A stretch of DNA of 64,000 nucleotides from an uncultured Alistipes sp. (GCA_947623965.1 CANQIF010000003.1:62001-126000); one strand, 5' to 3'. Counted from the stretch's first letter, positions 16,790 to 27,883 are shown. The notes: generated by a model not told the origin, from the letters alone. Numbers and translations are program-made.

Positions 16790-18316
16790 GTGGAAAGAAA
16801 GAGTTATATCGTTGCCGTCGATCTGGGTTCGTCGTCGGTGGTCGTGGCGGTCGCCGCCCGGGAGGAGAAGGGGGCGGTCGTGCTGAAGTCGCTCGTCTCG
16901 AAGCCCTCGCAGGGGGTCAACGCCGGCCGCATCGACAACATCGAGCAGGTGAGCCAGGCTTTGGGCGCCGCGATCGAGGAGGCGGGCGAGGCTGCCGGCA
17001 TCCGCATCACGGAGGCCTATGCCGGCATCTCGGGCGAGTTCCTCCGCTGCGCCCGCCATACCGACTACGTCTACGTCTCCGACCCCCAGAACGGGGTCGC
17101 GCAGGGCGACGTGGCGGCGCTCTTCGACCGCATGCGCAACCTCCAGGCGCCCGACGACGAGACGATCATGGAGCGCATCCCGCAGCTCTATCTCATCGAC
17201 GACAAGCAGGAGGTGGCCGACCCGATCGGTTCGTTCGGCCGCAAGCTCTCCTCGACCTTCAATTTCGTGCTTTGCCAGCGCACCCCGATGCAGCGCCTCG
17301 ACATGGCGCTGAAACGCGTGGGGGTCAAGCTGATCGGCACGATTCCCAACCCGATGGCCGTCGCCGAGGCGGTGCTGACGGAGGACGAAAAGGAGGAGGG
17401 CGTCGCCGTGGTGGACATCGGCGGCGGCGTCACAGACGTGGCGGTCTGCTACCGCAACGTGGTGCGTTACGTCGCCTCGATTCCCATCGGCGCCTCGGCC
17501 ATCAACCATGACATCCGCACGATGGGCGTCCCCGAACGCTTCGTCGAGAGCCTCAAGCAGCAGTACGGCTCGGCCGTGGCCGAGCGCGTCTCGGAGGAGA
17601 AGCTCATCCGCGTCACGGGCCGCACGGCCCGCGAGTCGCGCGACATCCTGCTGCGCAACCTCTCCACGGTGATCGAGGCCCGCGCCATGGATATCATCGA
17701 CTTCGTGAACGAGGAGCTCAAGATCTCGGGCTACGCCGGCAAGCTGGCCTACGGCATCGTCCTGACGGGCGGTTCGGCCAAGCTCCGCGACCTCGACGAG
17801 CTTTTCCGCCTCGGCACCAAACTCGAGGTGCGCGTGGCGACGCCCGAGGCGGCGCTCGACGCGGCGTCGCAGCCGTCGGCGGCCGATCCGGCCTATGCCA
17901 CGGTCGTGGGGCTGCTGCTCAAGGGGGCCGAGCGCAGCACGGCAGGGGTTTCCTACGTGCAGGGCGCCGAGCCGAAGCCCGTGCAGAAACCCGCTGCGAA
18001 AGGCCCTGCGACGCCTTCGCAGGCGCAGCAGCAGCCGGCCCGGCCGGCGGAGGGCGGGGAGGAGCCCGCGGCATCGTCCGATCCGGCCCGAAGACCCGGC
18101 CCCGAGCCGCAGCCGGCGGGGCGGGAGTATTCCTACGTGCCTCCCGTGGTTCCGGCCGCCGAGGCGCAGCCCGCCTCCGGGAAGCCCGGGAAACCCGAGC
18201 TCCCCGACGATGCGGACGAGGTGGACGAAGGCCCGACGACGTCGGGACACGGCTTCTGGGGCTGGGTCCGGAGGATTACCGAAAAATTCGAGACGCCGGA
18301 CAACGAGGAGATTTGA
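16790..18316 (+). CDS. ftsA: cell division protein FtsA
   Basis: Actin-like ATPase that tethers FtsZ to the membrane. The protein is 508 residues: actin-fold phosphate loops VDLGSSSVVVAVA near the start and VVDIGGGVTDVAV near 205, and adenosine loop GIVLTGGSAKLRDL near 325. A long Pro/Ala/Glu-rich linker (about 390-485) precedes a C-terminal amphipathic helix, GFWGWVRRITEKF, the expected membrane-targeting sequence. The start is a GTG; no in-frame ATG lies nearby upstream, and MERKSYIVAVDLG aligns with FtsA N-termini. Confidence 0.95.
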   Translation: MERKSYIVAVDLGSSSVVVAVAAREEKGAVVLKSLVSKPSQGVNAGRIDNIEQVSQALGAAIEEAGEAAGIRITEAYAGISGEFLRCARHTDYVYVSDPQNGVAQGDVAALFDRMRNLQAPDDETIMERIPQLYLIDDKQEVADPIGSFGRKLSSTFNFVLCQRTPMQRLDMALKRVGVKLIGTIPNPMAVAEAVLTEDEKEEGVAVVDIGGGVTDVAVCYRNVVRYVASIPIGASAINHDIRTMGVPERFVESLKQQYGSAVAERVSEEKLIRVTGRTARESRDILLRNLSTVIEARAMDIIDFVNEELKISGYAGKLAYGIVLTGGSAKLRDLDELFRLGTKLEVRVATPEAALDAASQPSAADPAYATVVGLLLKGAERSTAGVSYVQGAEPKPVQKPAAKGPATPSQAQQQPARPAEGGEEPAASSDPARRPGPEPQPAGREYSYVPPVVPAAEAQPASGKPGKPELPDDADEVDEGPTTSGHGFWGWVRRITEKFETPDNEEI

Positions 18317-18320
18317 TCCG

Positions 18321-18470
18321 GAACGAAAACCGCACGTGTCGGTAAGCCGGGTGCAGCGCCGGGGTGTCCGGGTGCTGCCGGGGCGGGAGACGGTGCGTGT
18401 AAATGAACACGAAAACCGCACTTGTCGGTACGCCTGGCGCGGCCGGAGCGGAAACGGTGCAAGAAAATAA
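18321..18470 (+). repeat. two-copy repeat of about 84 bases in the ftsA-ftsZ gap
   Basis: GAACGAAAACCGCACGTGTC at 18321 and GAACACGAAAACCGCACTTG at 18405 begin two similar units, each continuing TGTCGGTAnGCC. They lie in the leader of ftsZ. A role in ftsZ expression is possible but not shown. Confidence 0.7.
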
Positions 18471-18524
18471 ACGAAATGCGGCCGGCCTTCGGGCGGAGTG
18501 GCCGCGGATGAAGAGCAAAAAAGT

Positions 18525-19850
18525 ATGACAGCGGATTTGATGGCGGAAGTGAATGCGGCACGCGGCGAGAAGTCGATCATCACGGTGATGGGGGTCGGCG
18601 GCGCCGGCGGCAATGCCGTGAACCATATGTGGAACATGGGGATTCAAGGCGTGACCTTCATGGTGTGCAACACCGATCGGCAGGCGTTGAATATCAGCCC
18701 CGTGGAACAGAAGATACAGCTGGGCAGGGACGGCCTGGGCGCCGGCAGCGACCCCGAGACGGGCCGCAGCCTGGCCGTCGAGTCGATCGACGAAATTCGG
18801 CAGGCGCTCGAGGAGGCCGGCACGCGGATGATCTTCATCACGGCCGGCATGGGCGGCGGCACGGGCACGGGCGCCTCGCCCGTGATCGCCAAGCTCGCCA
18901 AGGAGATGGGGCTGCTGACCGTGGCGATCGTCACCTCGCCGCTGGCCGTCGAGGGCAAACCCCGCTACGAGCAGGCCTTCCGCGGCATCGAGGAGCTGCG
19001 CAAGACGGTCGATTCGCTGCTCATCATCAACAACGAGAACATCCTCGAGCTCTACGGCCGCCTCTCGCTCAAGCAGGCCTTCGGCAAGGCCGACGATATT
19101 CTGTCGCTCGCCACGAAGGGCATCGCCGAGATCATCACGGTCGAGAGCGATCTGGTGAACGTCGATTTCGCCGATGTCTCGAAGGTGATGCGCAACAGCG
19201 GCCGCGCCCACATGGCCGTCGCCACGGCCGAAGGCGAAAAGCGCGCCCAGGAGGCGGCCGCCGCGTCGCTGCACTCGCCGCTGCTCGACCACAACCAGAT
19301 CGCCGGGGCGAAGAACATCCTGCTCAACATTTCGGTGGACCGGGCCGAGAACCTCATCTACCAGGAGGTGATCGAGATCCTGAACTTCATCCAGGCCCAC
19401 GCCAGCACCCGCGACGAGAGCGGCGCGATCCATACGGCCAACATCATCTGGGGAACGAGCGAGAAACCCTCGCTCGGCGACAAGCTGGAGCTGGTGGTCG
19501 TCGCCACGGGCTTCGAGAGCGAGGAGAAGGATGCCGACTCGGCCCTCGACCGCATCGTGAACTCGGTGGAGCACGAGACGCCGGCCGCGGCGGAGCCCGA
19601 ACCCCCGGTGCTCGAACCGATCAAACCCGTGCCGCCCAAGGTGCCGCAGCGGCCCCAGGAGCCGACGGTGCTGGGCGCCCGCCCGAACCGCTACGGCAAC
19701 ATCGGCGTGCTGCTGGCCAAGCCGGCCTACCAGTCGCGCAACTCGAAATTCATCGTTCAGACCTCCCGGACCCGCAAGGAGGTGCTCCGCGACGAGCAGC
19801 TCGAAGCGGCCGACGGGAAGGAGGAACCGAAGGGCGGGTCGCTCTTTTAG
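18525..19850 (+). CDS. ftsZ: cell division protein FtsZ
   Basis: Tubulin-like GTPase forming the division ring. The protein is 441 residues from ATG 18525; a GTG nine codons upstream is an alternative start. GTP-binding features are GVGGAGGNAVNHM near residue 24, the tubulin signature MGGGTGTGASPVIA near 107 and NTDRQAL. The T7-loop region VNVDFADVSKVM is intact. A Pro-rich linker (from about 350) leads to a basic C-terminal segment. Last gene of the dcw run, with gldE 33 bases downstream. Confidence 0.97.
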   Translation: MTADLMAEVNAARGEKSIITVMGVGGAGGNAVNHMWNMGIQGVTFMVCNTDRQALNISPVEQKIQLGRDGLGAGSDPETGRSLAVESIDEIRQALEEAGTRMIFITAGMGGGTGTGASPVIAKLAKEMGLLTVAIVTSPLAVEGKPRYEQAFRGIEELRKTVDSLLIINNENILELYGRLSLKQAFGKADDILSLATKGIAEIITVESDLVNVDFADVSKVMRNSGRAHMAVATAEGEKRAQEAAAASLHSPLLDHNQIAGAKNILLNISVDRAENLIYQEVIEILNFIQAHASTRDESGAIHTANIIWGTSEKPSLGDKLELVVVATGFESEEKDADSALDRIVNSVEHETPAAAEPEPPVLEPIKPVPPKVPQRPQEPTVLGARPNRYGNIGVLLAKPAYQSRNSKFIVQTSRTRKEVLRDEQLEAADGKEEPKGGSLF

Positions 19851-19883
19851 GCGGACCGCGCCGCAACCCTAAACCCCGCTGTC

Positions 19884-21173
19884 GTGATCGCTTCCGCCTC
19901 CGTTCCGTGGATCGTTTTCAACGGTTTTTCGCCCCAGGTCCTCTGGATGGGGCTGACGACGCTCGCCCTGCTGTGCATCTCGGCCCTCGTCTCGGGCTCC
20001 GAGACCTCTTTCTTTTCGCTCTCGCACCACGACGTGCGGCAGCTTAAGCAGTCGTCGTCGCCCTCCTCGGCCGCCGTGCTGCGGCTGCTGGGAGACGTCG
20101 ATCTGCTGCTGGCGACGATTCTGGTGGTCAACAACTTAGTCAATATCGCCATTACGATCCTCACGGCCACCCTCATCGACGAGCTGTTCCGCTTCTACCG
20201 CTTCGACTTTCTCTTCAAGACGGTGCTCGTCACCTTCCTGCTGCTCCTCTTCGGCGAGGTGCTGCCCAAGGTCTTCGCCCAGTCGGCGCCGGTCGGCATG
20301 GCCCGCTTCGCCGCGCGGCCGCTGCTCCTTTTCCGGACGATCTTCCGGCCCCTCTCGCGGCTGCTGGTGCGGGCCGGCAACTCGATCAGCGAGCGCGCCA
20401 CGCGGCGGACCGAAATTTCGCTCGACGAGCTGGCCGACGCCGTGGACATGACCCGCACGGACAACCGCGAGGAGCACGTCATGCTCTCGGGCATCGTCAA
20501 CTTCGTCAACACGGAGGCGCAGGAGATCATGAAACCGCGCGTCGATGTGAAGGCCATCGAGCTGACGGCCGATTACGAGACCCTCAAGCGCCTTATCATC
20601 GAGTCGGGCTTCTCGCGCATTCCCGTCTACGACGAGGATATGGACAACATCCGCGGCACGCTCTACGTCAAGGACCTCATGCCCTACATCAACCGGGGCA
20701 ACGAGTTCGGCTGGCAGCAGCTGATCCGCAAGCCCTACTTCATCCCCGAGCACAAGAAGATCAACGACCTGCTGGCCGACTTCCAGTCCGACAAGATCCA
20801 CATGGCGATCGTCGTGGACGAATACGGTTCGACGCTGGGGCTCATTTCGCTCGAGGACATCATCGAGGAGATCGTGGGCGAGATTTCGGACGAGAGCGAC
20901 AGCGTCGAGAAGCTCTACACGACCCTCGGTCCGAAGTGCTACCTCTTCGAGGGCAAGACCCACATCGTCGATTTCGAGCGCATTCTGGAGCTCGACGAGG
21001 ACCTCTTCTCCGACGTGCGCGGCGAGGCCGAGACGCTGGCGGGCCTCATGCTGGAGCTCAAACGCGACTTCCCGTGCGCGGGCGACAGCTTCACGGCGCA
21101 CGACATCCGCTTTACGGTGAGCGAGATGGAAGCGCACCGCATCGACAAGATCAAGGTGGAGGTGCTCGCATGA
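19884..21173 (+). CDS. gldE: GldE-like hemolysin C/CorC family CBS-domain membrane protein
   Basis: A 429-residue membrane protein with a DUF21/CNNM transmembrane domain (about 15-190), two CBS domains (MKPRVDVKAIELTADYETL, then MAIVVDEYGSTLGLISLEDIIEEIVGEI) and a C-terminal CorC/HlyC domain. Family members are named GldE in Bacteroidetes because of gliding studies; in non-gliding species a role in ion transport or envelope homeostasis is more likely, which is inference. The start is GTG 19884, with no nearer ATG before the membrane region. The stop overlaps the next start as ATGA. Confidence 0.9.
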   Translation: MIASASVPWIVFNGFSPQVLWMGLTTLALLCISALVSGSETSFFSLSHHDVRQLKQSSSPSSAAVLRLLGDVDLLLATILVVNNLVNIAITILTATLIDELFRFYRFDFLFKTVLVTFLLLLFGEVLPKVFAQSAPVGMARFAARPLLLFRTIFRPLSRLLVRAGNSISERATRRTEISLDELADAVDMTRTDNREEHVMLSGIVNFVNTEAQEIMKPRVDVKAIELTADYETLKRLIIESGFSRIPVYDEDMDNIRGTLYVKDLMPYINRGNEFGWQQLIRKPYFIPEHKKINDLLADFQSDKIHMAIVVDEYGSTLGLISLEDIIEEIVGEISDESDSVEKLYTTLGPKCYLFEGKTHIVDFERILELDEDLFSDVRGEAETLAGLMLELKRDFPCAGDSFTAHDIRFTVSEMEAHRIDKIKVEVLA

Positions 21174-22039
21174 TTCCGCACCTTACCGCTATCCCGCTGC
21201 TGACGGCCGGGGAGGCCGCGTCGCACGTGACGCCCGAGGAGCTCGCCGAAGCGGCGGCCTTCGGCTCCGAGCACCGGCGGCGCGAACGGCTCACCTGGCG
21301 CGCCGCGGCGCGGCGGATGTTGGGCGGGGAGCTTCGGATCGCCTACGATGCGGTCGGGGCCCCCGTGGCGCTCGGCCGCCCGGAGCGCCTCTCGGTGTCG
21401 CATGCGGCGGAGCGCGCTGCGGTGCTCGTCGCCGACCGCCCCTGCGCCGTCGATCTGGAGCGGTGCGACCGCAACTTCTCGCGCGTGCTTTCGCGCTGCC
21501 TGACCCCCTTCGAACAACAGCTTTCCGACGATCCGCTCTTTCCGGCCGCCGCCTGGTGCACGAAAGAGTGCCTCTACAAATACGGTCACGACCGGACCCT
21601 TGCGCTGCGGGAGGATCTGCGGATCGAGGGCTTCGAACGGATCGGGGGGGACGAGAGAGGCGAAAGGGTTGAGGTTTTCGGGGCTTTCGGGATTTTCGGG
21701 CCGGGGTTGGGCCGGGGGCAGGCTGGGTTAGCCGGGTTTTCCGGAACGGACCGGGCCGGCGAGCCGGCTGCCGGGTTTGCAGGAGGAGCCGGAGCGGCCC
21801 TGAATAGCGGGCGAGAGGGGACTGGAACGGTCGACAGCGAGCCGGCCGGCCGTTTCGGAATCGAACGGAGCGTCGTTTTCGGTGGCAGCACCTGCGGCGG
21901 CCTTGCTCCAATCCTGGTTACGGCGGTGGAACCGCTTGTGCCGTATGCCGTGCTGACGGCCCGGATCCGGGGCGGAGAGCTTCTGCGGCTTGTCGCCTGC
22001 CGGCTCGGGACGGAGTATCTGTTGGTTTATCTGGTATAG
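21170..22039 (+). CDS. 4'-phosphopantetheinyl transferase family protein with a low-complexity insertion
   Basis: Transfers phosphopantetheine from CoA to carrier proteins. The two core motifs are present: CAVDLE at residues 92-97 (Mg2+ and CoA binding) and WCTKECLYK at 129-137. The N-terminal part fits the Sfp type. Residues of about 158-245 are an unusual Gly/Ala/Phe-rich stretch (VFGAFGIFGPGLGRGQAGLA) that no family member needs, after which an ordinary C-terminal strand set (PYAVLTARIRGGELLRLVAC) resumes. Total 289 residues versus about 200 normally. It overlaps gldE by 4 bases, a common Bacteroidetes pairing. Confidence 0.85.
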   Translation: MIPHLTAIPLLTAGEAASHVTPEELAEAAAFGSEHRRRERLTWRAAARRMLGGELRIAYDAVGAPVALGRPERLSVSHAAERAAVLVADRPCAVDLERCDRNFSRVLSRCLTPFEQQLSDDPLFPAAAWCTKECLYKYGHDRTLALREDLRIEGFERIGGDERGERVEVFGAFGIFGPGLGRGQAGLAGFSGTDRAGEPAAGFAGGAGAALNSGREGTGTVDSEPAGRFGIERSVVFGGSTCGGLAPILVTAVEPLVPYAVLTARIRGGELLRLVACRLGTEYLLVYLV

Positions 22040-22069
22040 GAGGGGCATTGTTCTCGCCGCATGCGGCTG

Positions 22070-22452
22070 CGGTTCCAGACGGAACCGCAAATTCAATGTT
22101 CAAAATTGATTTCCGGGCCTGCTTGGGCGTTTATTCGGGCTGCAGCCTGCGGAGTGCGCGCAAGTTCGGCAACGAGCTGCGGGCCTCCGCTGCCGGGAGG
22201 TTGCGGCCCGCACGGTCCTGACGGACCGGCCCCAACGTTGGACAAGTCCGCAGCCGCCGATTTTCACCGAGGTAGTTTGCAGCAATCTCGACTGCGCAGC
22301 AGTCGGCAGCCCGCAGCCGCCCCCGGGCGGAGGGCTGTAATCTCGCGCTGCTCGAAAGCAGGCCCGTCCGCTCGGCTGCGGGCTGGTCTTGCAGCAGGGC
22401 CAACCGCTTTAGAGACCGAACCGCCGCCCGCTCGGTCCTGACGGACCGGCCA
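22070..22452. repeat. mosaic palindromic repeat island 5
   Basis: A reverse-oriented GGGCTGCAGCC... block is joined to a plus-oriented GCAGCCCGCAGCCG... block. Hairpins are CGGTCCTGACGGACCG at 22213-22228 and CGACTGCGCAGCAGTCG at 22289-22305. Bases 22212-22452 recur as a direct repeat at about 23138-23385 in island 6. Confidence 0.85.
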
Positions 22453-22453
22453 T

Positions 22454-22669
22454 CTATTTCGTCTTTTTCGCCTGGTAGGCAGCGTAGTGCAGAAACCGTT
22501 TATCGACCAGTGCCTGCAGATCGGCCGGATCGACCTTTCCGCACGCATCCTGGTAATCCAGATCCGCCGCGGTGACGCGGGTCATCCATGTCACAAAGGG
22601 ATCTTTCATCGCCAGCAGCTTGTCCAAATTCGACAACTCCTGCTTCTTCTTTTTCCTGAATAAACTCAT
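22454..22669 (-). CDS. small hypothetical protein
   Basis: A 71-residue reading frame, MSLFRKKKKQELSNLDK..., ending in a Lys-rich tail. It begins with a basic patch followed by predicted helices with a mixed charge pattern; no membrane segment, signal peptide or known motif is seen. A further in-frame start (TTG) exists five codons upstream. It lies downstream of a candidate ncRNA and its terminator, and between two long direct repeats. The codon pattern is compatible with coding but the evidence is modest. Confidence 0.55.
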   Translation of the reverse strand: MSLFRKKKKQELSNLDKLLAMKDPFVTWMTRVTAADLDYQDACGKVDPADLQALVDKRFLHYAAYQAKKTK

Positions 22670-22741
22670 ACCACATCCGATCAAAGGTTGCGACCGTCGT
22701 TCCCCGCTGCCGCATCGGGTCTGCGCTCTTCTGTTACGGAC

Positions 22742-22772
22742 AAAAAAAAGGAGGGCGCGGTGTCAGCCTCCT
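22742..22772 (-). terminator. intrinsic terminator of the candidate ncRNA
   Basis: On the minus strand a GGAGG/CCTCC-closed hairpin (22750-22771) is followed by eight T. Confidence 0.8.
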
Positions 22773-22972
22773 CAATACAGGTCTTGGGAAACCCTAACGC
22801 GGCAGCTGTCCTGCGCCCCTGTCTGCCCCCCCCTCGAAAGGGCGGGACATAACAAGGACTGACAACCATTATACCACGTTAAACAACCTCTTAAGAGGCT
22901 TCCCAAGTTCGTATTGAGGTATAAAGAGTTGTTTGTCTCTTTATGATATGTTTATCGATCTTGCGATCTATT
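22745..22972 (-). ncRNA. candidate structured small RNA, possibly 6S-like
   Basis: A minus-strand promoter (TACCTTTG at 22979-22986) and an intrinsic terminator (22742-22772) bound about 225 bases without a convincing ORF. In the transcript, CCTCAATAC...CTTGGGAA (from 22897-22919) can pair over a long distance with TTCCCAAG...GTATTGAGG (from 22770-22793), forming an interrupted long stem. The 5' end has an ATAAAGAG/CTCTTTAT hairpin (22921-22942); the interior has CCTCTTAAGAGG and a G+C-rich hairpin near 22817-22846. A long interrupted hairpin of this size resembles 6S RNA, but the identity is unproven; a leader for the small downstream ORF is the alternative. Confidence 0.5.
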
Positions 22973-22978
22973 CTGTGA

Positions 22979-22986
22979 CAAAGGTA
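22979..22986 (-). promoter_or_regulatory. -7 promoter element for the candidate ncRNA
   Basis: The minus strand reads TACCTTTG; AT-rich sequence lies upstream of it. Confidence 0.55.
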
Positions 22987-23054
22987 ACAAAATTTTCTAA
23001 AAAGAACTAAATAGCCTCTTCGAATTGTGGAACAATCGGCACATGCTTTCGGAA

Positions 23055-23520
23055 AAAGTAAGCGGGGCGCAGCCTGCGGAGGACGCTTGCGACGTAGAGG
23101 AGCAGCGGGCCTCCGCCGCCCCCAGGCTGCGGCCCGCACGGTCCTGACGGACCGGCCCCAATGCTGGACAAGTCCGCAGCCGCCGATTTTCACCGAGGTA
23201 GTTTGCAGCAATCTCGACTGCGTAGCAGTCGGCAGCCCGCAGCCGCCCCCGGGCGGAGGGCTGCATTTCGCGTCCCGCAGGTCCGCTCGTGCAGACCCCT
23301 CCGCTCGGCTGCGGGCTTGTCTTGTGGCAGGGTCAACCACTTTAGAGACCGAACAACCGCCCGCTCGGTTCTGGAGGCCCGGCCCCAACACCGGACAAAC
23401 CCGCCCCCGGGCGGAGGGCTGCATTTCGCGTCCCGCAGGTCCGCTCATGCAGGCCCGTCCGCTCGGTTGCTGGCTTGTCTCGCGGCTGGGGTCAATTGTG
23501 CAGCGATCTGCAGGCCGCAG
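23055..23520. repeat. mosaic palindromic repeat island 6
   Basis: A reverse block followed by plus blocks, with CGGTCCTGACGGACCG at 23139-23154 and CGACTGCGTAGCAGTCG at 23215-23231. The latter stem equals that of island 5 apart from its loop base. The stretch is largely a second copy of island 5. Confidence 0.85.
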
Positions 23521-23573
23521 CCCGAACTCGATCAAGGAAGCAACCAAAGGACGCTGCGCCTGCTCTCCTGCCG

Positions 23574-23609
23574 AAAAAAACGGGCGACAGGATGATTCCT
23601 GCCGCCCGT
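23574..23609 (-). terminator. intrinsic terminator of the C1 peptidase gene
   Basis: On the minus strand CGGGCGGCAGGA pairs with TCCTGTCGCCCG, followed by seven T. Confidence 0.9.
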
Positions 23610-23628
23610 ATCCGCAAGCGGGTGCGAA

Positions 23629-24828
23629 TTACAGCCCCAATTTCTTGGCGATCGCCTTCGGAATCGCCTTTTTGTTGACCATGAGGTCCATGCTCTTGTA
23701 GGCGACGAAGGGGCGCGAGAAGTACCAGAAACCGCCGTAGGGCGGCTTTGCGTCCCACGAGTTCTGCACCTTGTAGTAGGGGGTGCCGTTCTGGTCGACG
23801 GCCGTGCCCACGATCACCATGCCGTGGTCGTCGGTCGTTTCGTAGTTGTCGAAAGCCTCCTGGCGCATCTCCTGCGTGATCGTCCGCTCCTTGCGCGGCT
23901 TGTCGAACGAGTAGAGCGCCTCCTCCTTCTCCTTGGCCGTCAGCTGGCCCCAGCGCTCGGCCTCGGTGCCGCTCAGGCCCTTCGGGTCGGTCTCGGGGAT
24001 GATGCCGATCGCCTTCGTGCGGCTGAAGCCCTTCTCGCTGACATCCGTGCCCCAGGCGACCGTGTAGCCGTTGGCTAAGGCGTTGTCTACCACCTGCATC
24101 AGCTCGTCGATCGGCAGGTTGTAGCTGCTGCCCCACATCCAGTTGTCGGGAATCTCCAGCATGACCTGCGTATAGAAAGGATGGTGCGTGAAGGAGGTAA
24201 GGTTGACGTAGTCCTCCAGATCGATCGGCAGCGAGGCAGCGAACGACTGCGGCGTGTAGCTCTTGCCGTTCCACTCGAACAGCTCGGGCCGCTCGCCGAA
24301 GTAGGCGTCGAGCAGCGCCTCGAAGCCGCGTTTCCAAGCCGTCGTGAGGGGTGCGCGGCGGTCGCCGGTCGTGATGACGGCATCGAGGTAGGCTTTCAGC
24401 ACGGGGGTGATCTCCTTGAAGTCGGGCAGGTCGGTGCCGTAGTCGAGCCCCTTGTAGACCTCGAACGGCACGATGCCGTAGCGCTTGATCCCCTCCGTGA
24501 CGTCGTGGGCGGCGCCGCCCTCGGCGAAGTTCAGCGCGCCGTGCAGACGCACGTAGCGTTCGGCCTTCTCCATGAAGGAGTGGCGCACGATCCACATCTC
24601 CGAGAGGTGGATCGGCTCGCCGCCGGCCCGCAGAATTTCGCTCTCGAGAAAGGTCATCGTCGAGAAGCACCAGCAGGTGCCGCTGCGGTTCTGGTTCTTC
24701 ACGGGGGTCGTCTCGATGATCTTGCCGTCCGTGAAGCGGAAGCCCTCCGCCTTGACGGTGTCGGGCTCCTGCGCGGCTGCGAACAGTGTCCAGCACAGCG
24801 CAATCGACAGGGTAAAGAGGTTTTTCAT
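23629..24828 (-). CDS. secreted C1 family (bleomycin hydrolase-like) cysteine peptidase
   Basis: Papain-fold peptidase of the C1B/aminopeptidase C group, 399 residues. A signal peptide is evident (MKNLFTLSIALCWTLFAAAQ), so it is exported, unlike the classical cytoplasmic bleomycin hydrolase. The catalytic set is seen: oxyanion Gln and nucleophile Cys in NQNRSGTCWCF, His in TDDHGMVIVG, Asn in VQNSWD. The start is placed at the signal peptide; an in-frame ATG nine codons upstream would give an odd hydrophilic leader. It is flanked by repeat islands and ends at a strong terminator, so it is probably monocistronic. Confidence 0.92.
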   Translation of the reverse strand: MKNLFTLSIALCWTLFAAAQEPDTVKAEGFRFTDGKIIETTPVKNQNRSGTCWCFSTMTFLESEILRAGGEPIHLSEMWIVRHSFMEKAERYVRLHGALNFAEGGAAHDVTEGIKRYGIVPFEVYKGLDYGTDLPDFKEITPVLKAYLDAVITTGDRRAPLTTAWKRGFEALLDAYFGERPELFEWNGKSYTPQSFAASLPIDLEDYVNLTSFTHHPFYTQVMLEIPDNWMWGSSYNLPIDELMQVVDNALANGYTVAWGTDVSEKGFSRTKAIGIIPETDPKGLSGTEAERWGQLTAKEKEEALYSFDKPRKERTITQEMRQEAFDNYETTDDHGMVIVGTAVDQNGTPYYKVQNSWDAKPPYGGFWYFSRPFVAYKSMDLMVNKKAIPKAIAKKLGL

Positions 24829-24874
24829 GCTATGGGTGTTTTTGGGTTGTTTCATGTAGCTTTTTTAGCGTCTT

Positions 24875-25560
24875 CGGGCTGCAGCCTGCGGAGGCCGTCA
24901 GCGACAGTAGGGAGCTGCGGGCCTCCGCCGCCCCCAGGCTGCGGCCCGCTGCGCCCATTCGGGCGCAAATTCAGAATTCAATATTCAAAATTCTGAATTA
25001 CGGCTTCGGACCGCAGCTTGCGAAGCGCCTGCGCGAGCGGACTTGCGGACGCGAGCAGCGGGCCTTCGCGGGGCGAAGCTGCGGCCCGCTCGGCCTTTGC
25101 ATGGCCGAAATTCATGATTCAAAATTCAATATTCAAAATTACCTGCGGCATCGAACCACGAGGCAGTCCCGCAGCCGAGCGGACGGGCTTGCGACTTTCG
25201 AGGAGCAGCCCTCCGCCGGGGGGGGCGGCTGCGGGCTGCCGGTCGCTTCGCGACCGATCTTGACACAAGACACCCCACAAACAAACAGCGGCTGCGGGCT
25301 GCCGACGTCTGCGACGTCGCATTTACAGCAAAATACTTCAGCAACTCCAGGCGGCTGCGGGCTGCCGCGCTTCCTTTGCGGAAGCGCAAATGAAGAATTC
25401 AAAATGATAGCTTCATTCCGAATTACACGCTCGGGTCGCAGCCTGCGGGGCGCGCAGGTTCGGGCCCGAACTGCGGGCCTCCGCCGCCGGGAGGCTGCGG
25501 CCCGCTGCGGTTCCATCCGGAACCGCAAATTCAATATTCAAAATTAGCAGCGCATCGAAC
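24875..25560 (-). repeat. mosaic palindromic repeat island 7 (peptidase-topA gap)
   Basis: Mostly reverse-oriented modules. Hairpins are CGGTCGCTTCGCGACCG at 25240-25256, CGACGTCTGCGACGTCG at 25303-25319 and GCGGTTCCATCCGGAACCGC at 25507-25526. AT runs (AATTCAnnATTCAA) are seen near 24967-25002, 25110-25142 and 25528-25546. Bases 25150-25345 are close to the reverse complement of part of island 2. Confidence 0.85.
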
Positions 25561-25582
25561 CTCGAGGCACCCCCCCCGCAGG

Positions 25583-27883
<2,301 letters not shown>

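Noticed and set aside
23629..24828. Toxin or pathogenicity protease of the C10/C11 type
   Set aside because: The catalytic motifs NQNRSGTCWCF, DDHGMV and QNSWD identify a C1B bleomycin-hydrolase-like peptidase.
24875..25560. Insertion sequence or MITE with target-site duplication
   Set aside because: No transposase frame and no clear terminal inverted repeats with flanking duplication; the island is a mosaic of many modules.
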